From NCBI GenBank assembly GCA_034401795.1, contig CM067371.1, positions 78,033,333 through 78,097,332 of the forward strand: DNA of 64,000 bases, read 5' to 3'. Positions 34,401-46,400 of this stretch are shown here, in pieces (position 1 is the stretch's first letter; every line of letters starts with the position of its first letter). The translations under genes and the position numbers were made by a program. Below the pieces are notes generated by a model. That model was given only the letters and a program-made list of their open reading frames with translations. It was not told the DNA's origin and did not search any database. This DNA comes from Chaetoderma sp. LZ-2023a. Its lineage: Eukaryota > Mollusca > Caudofoveata > Chaetodermatida > Chaetodermatidae.

Positions 34401-37400
34401 AGACTCTATGAGCCTTGGCTCTATCTACTTGAATTCCAGTGGCTGTCTTATGATACATTCCACTATCCATCTGGAAATAGTGTCTTTTGACGCTCTACCA
34501 TATGACAACCATAGGGAGCATGGGTCCGTCCGCCAAACCTGAGTTCTTCTCTTGTACTTATTTAAAGCGCGGACAGGACACCATACTTTAGCCCCAGGAT
34601 CATATCTGGTTAAGGCAGGTAAAATAATAGGTTGACCCAGATATTTTAAAGATTGATTCTTAGCCAGGAAATTCAATCTCGGTAGAAGCTTAAGGCCTTC
34701 ACCTGTAACTATATAACGGTCAGGCTCAGCAGACAAGGCATGAATTTCTCTCCTGCGTCTGGCTGATGCTGCTGCAACTAAAAATACAGCTTTAAGTGTC
34801 AATAATTTAATAGAAATAGCACTAAGTGGTTCAAAAGGTTTATCACTCAAAACCTGCAGAACCAGAGAAAGACTCCATGATGGTGTCAGTGGAGGATTTC
34901 TCAGTCTGAGATTGCCCACACCTTTAATAAGAGTATTTAACACACATACTTCATCACTTCCCCTCTTTACCAAGCAAGGGATAACAGTCATTAATGCTTA
35001 TTTATATCCAGCAATAGAATTAGGTTTAAGACTATAGGAATCATACAGGTGACAGAGAAAATCAGCTACTACCTGAATAGATGCATCCATTGGATTGATA
35101 TATCTCTTTGAGCACCATTCTGCAAATCTGTTGATTTTATAATTATATGCGCTGGAGGTTGACCCCCTTCTGGCTCTGGCCATAAAATTGGCTGCTTGCT
35201 CAGAAAAGCCCTCCTTAATTGCAGATTTTTTGACAACATCCATGCAGTCAATTGAAACATTGACAGATTGTTGTGAAGGGTCTTGACCTTGAAGATAATA
35301 TTGTCCATCAGAGGCAAAGGAACCGGATTGCAGACCAGAAGGTCCAGCAGATCCGTAAACCATGATCGGCTTGGCCAATTCGGGGCAATCATAAGTACTT
35401 GGCATTCCTCCTGCTTGATCTTCTGAAGAATCCTTGGAATCAGGATTGTTGGAGGGTATGCGTTTGCATACATTCCCATCCAACTGATAGCTAGTGCATC
35501 TATTTCGATAGCGCTTGGATCTGGAATCGGAGAAACGTACGTTGTCATCTTCGCATTCTTCTTCATTGCGAATAAATCTATGTTGGGTTTTCCCCAATGA
35601 TTGAACAGATGATCTGCCACACATTGATTTAGTTGCCATTCCGTAGGCAGAATGCTCATCCTTCGGCTCAATGAGTCTGCTAACAGATTCAGCCTTTCCG
35701 GAATATGAACTGCTTTCAAGGTGATCAAATGATCCATGCACCAGCAAAGCAGCTTCAATGTCATCATACAGAGACTGGGCGACTTCGTTCCACTCTGGTG
35801 GTTTATGTAACTCACTACTGTTGAATTGTCTGAACGTATCATCACAAATTTTCCCTCCACTTCCTTCAAGAAGTGTTCCAGGCCTAGAATTACAGCCCGT
35901 AATTCTAGCATGTTGATATGTTCCTTTGACTGATCCAGATTCCAAAGCCCTGATATTGTGGCTTCTTCCAGTCAAGCTTCCCATCCATCCATCGATGCAT
36001 CCATAAACATCGTTACTTGAGGGTGGGGAGGGGCCAGCATGACCCCCGCCAGGAGATTCCCTCTCCATTCACCAATGAAGATGATGAATGAGAGGGTCCA
36101 ACACTTGAATGCATGAGTCCAGTGATCCTGAACTCTGCATCCACCGAGTCATGAGAAACAACTGAATCGGTCGCCTGCGCAAGGCCGCCTGAGGAATGGC
36201 TGGTTCCATTGACACCATCAGACCTAGCATTCTCAGATAGACTCGTGCTAGACTATAACGACTGCTGCAAATGAATTGAATGCACGAGAGGAGATTCTCC
36301 ACTCCCCTCCTGGGATGGATAAACATATCCTATCTCCAGATTGAAGAACATACCCAAACAAACTTCTGGGATGGAGTCAGCTCTGATTTCTGAAAGTTGA
36401 TTATCCAGCCTAAATCTGTGAGAGTTTTCAAAACTATCTCCAAATTTGCTGTCAAACTTTCTGGGTTGTGTGCTTTTAGCAACCAGTCGTCTATGTAAGT
36501 GTGGACTGCTACATTTCTCCTGTGGAGGTATGCTGTATAAGCAAGTACCACTCGAGTGAAGACCCTTGGAGTCGTCGAGATGCCAAATGGAAGAACTTTG
36601 AATTCCCATTGGCATCCCTGAAAAGCAAATCTCAAGAAACAATGAAAACTCCTTGCAATTGGAATGTGGAAATAAGCATCTTTGAGATCTATTGATGTTG
36701 TCCACATCTCCTTCTCTAACCCCAACAACACTGATTTTATTGTTTCTATTTTGAAACTCGGTGTATCTATAAACTTGTTTAGTGGTTTGAGGTTGAGAAT
36801 TGGTCTCCACCCTCTGGCGTCTTTGTCACACGAAACACAGTTGAATAGAAGCCCGGGCAATCCTGCGCCGGTTGAATTGCTTCTTTTAGAATTAGAGATT
36901 CTATCGCCTCTTCTATGCACAACCGTTTGTCTGGATCTCTTGGAATTTGAGTCCAAACCGGTACCAGAGACAGATGCAATGGCGGACCTATTATCCACTC
37001 TGGACTGTATCTGCGCGAAAGCCATTGCAAGACTAAGCGGTCCTGAATTAACCGCTTGCACTTCTGAATGTGGAAAGTCAAACGACCTCCCACCGGTGCA
37101 CCTAGAGTTAACGGGGTGCCCATGAATTTTAGAAGTGGGTGTGTCTCTGGTACATGTGACAACACCAGAGTGGAACCTGTGGTAACCGGAAATTCTTTTA
37201 GCCCATCAGGGCCGGTTACCACGCGCCGCTCAGCCGGTCTCTGAAACCAGCCGGCCTGCTGGCCTCTGATAATGCCAGCACCACCACGAGCGTACTGCTG
37301 TCGAGCAGCCGAGGGCTGAACACGCACGTGTTCTCTGCGCAGCACTTCAAACTGTGCATGCAGCGCCCTCTGGTTGTTCACCAAATTAATTGTCGCTTGG

Positions 37401-40400
37401 AGGTGCCGACAACCCTCATCTAAAAAAAGACCAGGGCCCGCCATCGGCACTTGCAACAAGCGCGACTTGATCTCCTGGGACGGGCACAAATTGTCTAAGG
37501 CAAAAGTGCGCCTCATCCTCAGCGATTTGGTGACTGACCTAGTCAGATAGTCCAATGCCAGGTTGATCCCATCCTGGATGACTCATTGCACTGCCACCGG
37601 ACTAGGCTGTTGGTGCACCAAGGCTGCTACTACCCCCGATAGCAGCCGAGACACGTGAGACAGCGCACTGATCGATGCTCGTGAGCTCTCCTCGGTGTCA
37701 CGCAAGGCGGCATTAGCCGAGCGCATAGCACCCGAGCACAGCGCTCCCGTGTCAGTATGGGACGCCGGCCACCTATCTTCTCCTAGAGTGGCATGGTTGT
37801 CAGCCCTCGGTCTGGGCGCTAGACCATATCGAGTGTACTGACTAGCAGTCACTCGACATCGCCTAGCAACCCCGCGGGGGGGGGCCTTTGCGAGGCGACC
37901 TTTCAGTCTGATCACCTCCTCCGCTGCTGTGAACACATCTAAGATATGTTCAGCGTACGGCAGAGACTGAGTCGTGTTGGCCAACGGCTTTGCCTGTAAC
38001 CATGCCCGAGGGTTACTGGCAGCCGTTTCGTCCACAGAGAGCTCTGGTCTGACTGCGAGGAGCCACGCACACACGTCAGACCAGTCTTCATCTGTAGCTA
38101 CCTGCGAATTGCCGACGAGCAGCGGGCCCTCGTCATCTTCAATGGCAATAGCAGATAGGGACGTGTAGAAGGCCATAGACGAACCTGGCTGCCCAGGGAA
38201 TAAACGAAATCACGGATTTCTTTTTTCACGAGAGAGTTGATACTTACCTCCTTAATACTCTTTGATATTGCTAAATATCGGCTTTCACTTAATAAAACAC
38301 TCAGATTTAAAAAGAAAGGTGCCCCTTTTGGGCAGGTAGTCAGAAGTCAGTCAGGCGGATGCCAGCCCCACCACCGCGCATGCGCCGACTAGTACTTCCT
38401 CTGACTAATTTATTGGCTGACACACATGCAACATAACAAGAGCCTGAAGACCGAGCCTCAGTGGGGCGGAGAAGCCGGGTCCGTATTAGGGAGGTAAGTA
38501 TCAACTCTCTCGTGAAAAAAGAAATCCGTGATTTCATTTATTTCACTTCAAGAGTATACTTACCTCCCTAATACTCTTTGATATTGCCAGAATTCGTCAG
38601 TAAATTCGGCGGGAGGGAGGCGAGGTCAAAAGACCAGCTCTTCCTATGCGCTTTTCTGCGATTAAGGCACTTAAACTTCTGAAATTGTGTGGAAACACAA
38701 TCAGGAACAGATAGAAAAAAACATCGGCTAACACAAACCGATGGCTGAGAGATGACCAAGTCATAAACGCTCCCCCCCCCCCCCTCCTCCTGGGAGGAAG
38801 ACTGAATGACCTCAATGTCCCATACGCTCTCTACGTACAAGTGCCATGTACTATAGGACATTAAACGAAAAGGCTACATTTTCGTATACTCTCAATAATG
38901 AACCACATAAAACACGTACCATCACCATATTAATAACGAAGGGTCACGTGACATTACAAAGAACCATGTACAATTCACACAAGACTGACCTTGTGGAAGA
39001 TTGGCGCTGTCATCATCTCCCCATTGGTGAAGACTGATGCAGCCCATAAAGTAGATGTTTCCATTGATTAAATGTGAAATATATAAAAAATGAGGATACC
39101 TCATCAAAATATGTACACCTAGATTAGCTTTTCAAAATCGATAAGGCGAGAGGATTCGAGGTGTCACAGAGATAATGGTCGGTAAAACTTGACTCACAGT
39201 GCCACTGAGCTACTGACATAATGTCATCCACAGGTACCCCATTAAATAGGGCAGTGGAAGCCACTACACCCCGGACACTGTGAGCCTTGGCCATGTCAAC
39301 TTGTTTACCTGTGGCGGATTTATGGCAAAATTGAATACACCCTACAATCCACCTGCAAATGGTGTCCTTTGACAGCCTTGGGGCTCAATATATGACAACC
39401 ATAACGCTGTTGGGTCCGTCTGCCAATCTTGAGTACGTTGTTTGTACCGGATTAATGCTCGGACTGCACACCATAGTTTTGAATTAGGATCAAACCTAGT
39501 CAAAGCTGGTAAAATTATCGGTTGACTCGGATATTTCAGACTGGTTTTTCGCCCTGAAATTTATCCTGGGTAGAAGCCTAAGGCCTTCCCCTGTAACCAC
39601 AAAACAGTCTGCCTCGGCTGACAAGGCACGAATCTCACTCCTACGCCTAGCCGAGGCCGCAGCAATTAAAAATACAGTTTTAAGCGTCAACATTTTCATA
39701 GAAATGAAGCTTAGTGGTTCAAACAGTCTATCAGCTAGCACCTGAAGCACTAGTGATAAACTCCAAGACGGAATCACTGGGGGATTCCTTGGTCTTAGAT
39801 TGCCCATGCCTTTGATTAAAGTATTTAATGTATTTACTTCATCACTTCCCCTATTAGCCAAGCAATGGATAACTGTCATTAAAGCTGAGTTATAGCCAGC
39901 AATAGTTAGGCTTGAGGCTATAGGCATCATACAGGTGACAGAGGAAATCGGCTACTACCTGAATAGATGAATCCATTGGATTAATACATCTTTTTGAGCA
40001 CCATTCTGCAAATCTGTTGATTTTATAATTATATGCTCTGGAGGTTGACCCCCTCCTGGCTTTAGCCATGAACATGGCTGCTTACTCAGAAAAGCCCTCC
40101 TTAATTCTAGATTCCTTGACAACATCCATGCAGTCAATTGGAACATTGACGGATTGTTGTGAATGTTCTTGCCCTGGAAGATAATATTGTCCCTCAGAGG
40201 CAGAGGAACCGGATTGCAGACCAGAAGGTCCAGCAGATCCGTATACCATGATCGGCTTGGCCAATTTGGGCCGATCGGAAGTACTTGGCACTCCTCCTGT
40301 CTGGTTTTCTGAAGAGTTTTTGGAATCAGGATTGCTGGAGGGAATGCGTATGCATACATTCCCACCCAGCTGATAGCTAACGCATCTGTTGCGAAAGCGC

Positions 40401-43400
40401 TTGGATCTGGAATCGGAGAGACGTACGTCGTCATCTTCGCATTCTTCTTCGTTGCGAATAAATCTATGTTGGGTTTTCCCCACATTGATTTAGTTGCCAT
40501 TCCGTAGGCAGAATGCTCATCCTTCGGCTCAATGAGTCTGCTAACAGATTTAACCGTCCCGGAATATGAACTGCCTTCAAGGTAATCCTGTGATCCAGGC
40601 ACCAACAAAGCAGTTTCCAAGTCATCATACAGAGACTGGGCGACTTTGTTCCGCCCTGGCGGTTTATGTAAGTCACTACTGTTGAGTTGTCTGATCGAAT
40701 TAGAACACTCTTGCCCTGAACTTTCTGTAAGAAATGTTCCAGGCCCAGGACTACTGCTCGTAATTCCAGTAGATTGATATGTTCCTTTGACTGTTCCAGA
40801 TTCCAAAGCTCTTCTTCTTTTCGTTCGCTGATCATACCGCCAGTCCTAAAGTGACTATCGACATGATCATAAGCGTTAAGTGCGTGGATCCATGGTTTAT
40901 TAGTGCGCCGTGCGGCCTGGAACCTCCGTCTTCAGCACTCGAGGTTCCTGTCAGGGTTACCTCACCCTTACCTCCTTTAGTCGCCTCTTACAACACGCAG
41001 AGGATATGGAAGGTGTATTCTAAGCCCCACCTACAGGGCAGGTTGGAAAGCCCTGATCTCGTGGATTCTTCCAGGCAAGCTCCCCACCCCTGTATACATC
41101 GTTAACTGAGGGTGAGGAGGGGTTAACATCACCCCCGCCAGGAGATTCTCTGTTTTCAACCACCATTGAAGGTGATGAACTAGAGGCTCCAACACTAACA
41201 CGCTCGAGTCCAGTGAACCTGTACTCGGGGTCCATTGTGTCATGAGAAATAACTGGATCGGCCGCCTGCGTAAGGCAGCCTGAGGAATGACTGGTTCCAA
41301 AGAAACCATCAATCCCAGCATTCTCAGATAAACCCGTGCCAGGACATGACGACTGTTGCACACTGACTGTATTACTGAGATGAGTATCTGTACCATCTCC
41401 TGAGTAGGATAAACATATCCTATCTCCAGATCGAAGAACATTCCCAGGTAAACAAACTTCTGGGATGGAGTCAGCTCTGTTTTTTGAAAATTTATTATCC
41501 AGCCTAAATCTGTGAGAGTTTTCAAAACTATCTCCAGATTTGCTGATAAACTTTCCTGGTTGTGTGCTTTTAACAGCCAGTCGTCTATGTATGTGTGGAC
41601 TGCTATGCTTCTCCTGCGAGGTATGCTATTAACGCAAGAACCACCCTGGTGAAGACCCGAGGAGCCGTAGAAATTCCGAAGGGTAACACCCTGAATTCCC
41701 ACTGTCTGCCCTCGAATGCAAATCTCAGGAAGCGACGGAAACTCCTCGCTATTGGAATGTGGAAATAAGCATCCTTCAAATCTATTGAAGCTATCCACAT
41801 TCTCTTCTCCAACCCTGCCAACACCGATCTCACAGTTTCCATCTTGAAACTGGGTGTGTCTATGAACTTGTTCAATGGCTTGAGGTTGAGAATTGGTCTC
41901 CACCATCCAGTGCTTTTCGTTACCAAGAACACGGTTGAATAGAAGCCCGGGCAATTTTGCGCCGGCTGAATTGCTTCCTTGAGTATGAGGGAATTTATTT
42001 CCTCCTCTATACACAACCGCTGATCTGGATTTCTTGGAATTTGAGTCCAGACCGGCACCAGAGACAGTCGTGATGGTGGGCCTGTTATCCAATCGGGATG
42101 ATACCCGACTGAAAGCCATCGCAAGACTAAACGGTCCTGAGTCAACCGTTCCCACTCTTGCATGTGGTTGGCCAATCGGCCTCCCACTGGTCCACCTAGG
42201 GAGAGAGGTGGACATAAGAAGCGCAAGAGTGGCACTGTCTCCTGGTGCAGATGCACTGGGGTAGCTCTTACTGTGGTAATCACCCTGTCAGGTACGATTA
42301 CCACGCCCAGATCCTCGCGCACCACGGCCCGCACCGCGCGCACCACGGTGCGCGGGCAGCTGCCTGGCTGGCTGCGGCCCCCTCGCTGCTGGCCGACGCG
42401 CACGCGGCCGTTGCCGACGCTGCGCCGGTTGCTGGCCTCTGACCTGGCCACCGCCACCTCGAGCCTGCAGGGGATGATACGCAGGGGGAGCTACGCGAAC
42501 ACGCTCTCTACGGAGAACTTCAAATTGCTCACGTAATGCCCTCTGGTTATTGACCAGGGTAACCATCTCCTGGAGATGCTTACATCCCTCACCTCCAAAA
42601 TGACCAGGACCTGTCATAGGCGTACGCAGCAGCCTATTATATAAATCCTGGGACGGGCACAAGTTGTCAAGAGCAAACGTGCACCTCGCCCGGACACTCC
42701 TGGTTACAGACCGGGTTAAACACTCCAAAGCCAAAGTTAATTCCATCTTGGATGGCTCTCTGGACAGTCACCGGACTAAGCTGACGTAATGCGGATGCCG
42801 TTACTACCCCTTGTAACAACTGTGAGACATGCGAAAGCGCTGAAATAGACGCCCTCGACCTCTCTTCCGCATCACGTAACGCGGTGTTAGCCGAACGCAA
42901 AATGTTCGAACACAGTGCTCCCGTGTCAGACCGGGAACCTGGACGCGTATCTTCACCCAGCGCAGCACGGTCATCCGTGCTTGGCTTCGGTACTACACCG
43001 TATAGCTGATATTGATCAGCTGTAATACGGCACCACTTTGCCACTTCGCGGGGGGCCTTCGCTAAACATCCATGTGCCTTAATGGACGTCTCCGCCGCAG
43101 TGAACATATCAACAATATGATCAGCTAACGGCAAAGATGGCATAGCGGTAACAGTCGGCTTTCCTGCCAGCCACGGGCGCTGGTCCCAATGACTGGCCGA
43201 CTGATCCACGGCAAGATCAGACCAGTCTTCCTCCGTGGCCACCTGTGAATGCTCTACAAGATGAGGGCCTTTGTCATCCTCCTGAGCAATCACAGGAGTG
43301 TATGTGGCTGGTGGAACTGATACACCTGGCAAGCCAGAGAAAGAACAGGCATGCCAAACTGACTGGCTTGACCAGGAGCAGGTGCCGTGGTATTGCGTGG

Positions 43401-46400
43401 GGAAAATTTTGCCACACCACGGCCCTGGCCAGCACCTGCTACACCATCGGCAAGCCGAGGTATGAGGTAAAACTGGCCATCAGAACCAGCCCGGGCTAAC
43501 TTCTGCGCCGTGAACGCTACTCCTGCATGAGTAGTACCGTGGACAATGTCGCCCGTGTTCCCCGCGAGGGGTGCACGTACATCAATGTCCATGGCCACGG
43601 CGCCAGAAGGAAAACCCAGCAGATAATCCTCTTCTTCCTGGCCAGAAAGATTAGACTCCAGCAAAGAATGCTAACCCGGACTGGCCAGGAGAGGTACCAT
43701 AGGAGGAACTGGTACCTGCAGGGTGGGGTTATTCCTGGCCTGATAAGCAAGCAGGTTCCAGCGACACCTGACCACGAACAACCGGCGCGGCAAGCCTGCT
43801 GCCAGTGTTCTTACCATGGATTTCACCCTCTATTAGGGCCACCTCTGAATCATGGTTGAAAACTGATAGGTCCTTAAATAGTACCGATTCAGAGGCAGGG
43901 ATTATCTGCTCCTGTGCAGATGAAGAGGACAACGAAAGACTTGGACCAGGAAGCATGCCACGAAGCAACTCTGGGACCAAATCTTTAATTGTCCTCTTCA
44001 TCTCTCCCATCATCTCAATACGGAAGGCCCCCATATCCATAGCGGACGAGGCCTTCCTCTTATCCTTCTTACCAGAAGCCTCTTTCTTAAGTTTCCTCTC
44101 CTCTTTTGGAGCCTTCTCCCTGGTCTGCAATGATAGAAATTCAGACATTAGCTCCCCCCCGCCCACTTTTTACAGATCTCACATTTAAGCAATGGCCCAC
44201 ATGGGCTGCACTGGAAGCATAAATGGGGGAAGAACTTATCCATCCTACCACATGAAGGACAACCAGGCCTCTGAAACACACCAGAGGACGAAGACAATGA
44301 GTATTACAGATATTGAATTAAAACTCAACACGAAATAAACAAGGAAGAAGGGGCCATAAAGACCCAAGCTAATAATAATAATAAATCAGCATTGGACAAA
44401 ACTTATAACTGACAGTAAGGCGCAAGGCTGATTATGACGTCATAACTTCAAGAATAAGAAGTTAAATCGATCCGAAACAAAACCTCCAGGTGTACGGATG
44501 AATTGTAATCATATCCAGAACATCCTAACTAGACAGGATAGTTTATACAGACTATACAAACACCAGATAAACAGTGATAAATGGCAGTAAGATTTTATAA
44601 ATATTTTCAAATATAATTGAAAAGCCTCATATCATAACTAGAGTACCTGAGTCTTTAGCATAGACAAACCATCTGATCTGATGAACTGGACGCTCCACCA
44701 ACATTATGACCTCTTAACTCTCTCCACCTTAGGGGGAAGGAAGTGGACCAAGAGGGCAAAGTGAGATATTCATCCGAGGCCTCCAACTCACTGGGCATAA
44801 TTTTTGGTTAGAAAACCTAACAATGTTAGTAGGAAATGGAACCTTGGTGGAGAGAAAAACCAACTCTCTGATAATGTGATGTCCTAAACAACCGAAGGTA
44901 GATACCTGTGGACATAAACACAAAGAGAGATTAGCATTTCATAGCGCCATTTTGAAATAAACTAATTATTTTAGGCGCTTATCATGATAAACGCGAGTCC
45001 CGGAAACACATTACAACGGGATAAACTCGCTAAAATATACTAGGAAGTCACCTGCTGGCTAGGTCCTGGGCGCTCCTCCGGCAAAATAATCCGATCTGCC
45101 ATCACTCCAGGTTAATAAAACACTTCTAATATATTAATTAAAAGATTAAACAGCTCAGAAAAGCATGAAACATGTGGGACCCCTCTGCCAATAAATTAGC
45201 AAAGAGGAAGTACTAGTTGGCGCATGCGCGGTGGTGGGGCTGGCATCCGCCTGACTGATTTCTGACTACCTGCCCATAAGGGGCACCTTTCTTTTTAAAT
45301 CTGAGTGTTTTATTAACTGAAAGCCGATATTTAGCAATATCAGAGTATTAGGGAGGTAAACATACTCTTGAAGTGAAATGCATACGGGCCCGCGAGGGCT
45401 GGCATGACGTTCTCCACGGGCTGGCCGAGCACCGAGATCACACTCGTGTGTGGGACATTACGCACACTAGTGCGGCCCAGATCGTCCGAATGATATTCCA
45501 CGTCTAAGCATGGTATCTTATACGGGCGGCCGTCCGATCAGGAAACCTGCTCCTGAGGAAACAGAACCATAGGTGCGAGCGGCCGCGCTCCCCATGAGAG
45601 GCATGTAGACGCTCACATCCATGTCTTCATGACCATCCAGTGGGCCGAGCAGGTAGTCTTCATCATCTTCCTGGTCAGGAAAGTTAGACTCTGGGTTAGC
45701 AAGAAACACTAACCCAGACTGACCAGGAGAATGCCCGAGGGCAGATGATGAGGGTACTACCCGAGTGATCGAGGTCAGGCCCACTGGTCGGGTCCCGCCT
45801 GATGCTGCTCGCGCCGCTGGATCACAGGCGATGCGAACATCAAGCCTGGGTCCAAGATGGCCACCCCTGGATCACTGAAAGCTTTGTCCGACCTAGTAGG
45901 GCATGATCCAGGGACGGGGGCTACCTGCACTGAGGTCGATGCGCAGGAAGTTGAAACACCTGTGCCCAGAAACATGCCGCGAAGCATGTCAGGCATCAGA
46001 TCTTTCAAAGTCCTGTGCATCTCACTCACTAACTCTACCTTGAAAGCCTCAAGCTCACCCTTCTTCTTACCCTCCTTCTTCGCCTTCTTGCCATCCTCGA
46101 CCATCAGCTTTGCCTGTAATGCAAAGAATTCAGAGGTTAGATTCCCTCCCCCCCCCCCACCCTTTACAAATGGCACATTTGTTGGACAGCCTACAAATGG
46201 TACAAGATGGGCAAGGGTGGGGGAAGAATTTAGCCCTCATGGACTTGAAACAAGATGGACATGACATCTGAAAGGAAGTCATACGAAGACAATGAGTATT
46301 ATAGTTTGTAAACTTTGTTATTTCTTTTTAGTAAATAAAAGAACAAACTCGAGAGAGAAGACACCCACTTTTATTACTGACAACCCAGAAGGGACAGATG

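Larger units (their letters stand above)
38208..45379 (-). mobile_element. DIRS-C retrotransposon, complete ends, nested in DIRS-A4 gag
   Basis: About 7.17 kb, related to but distinct from DIRS-A. The right terminus starts GAAATCACGGATTTC and the left terminus ends CTTGAAGTGAAAT. Both are complemented side by side in the internal region (about 38480-38580). The two DIRS-A4 gag halves resume on either side, so the insertion point is directly visible. Order: left terminus (45170-45379), leader (44300-45170), gag, RT/RNase H, recombinase. It has several frameshifts plus a 230-bp insertion, so it is inactive. Confidence 0.9.
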
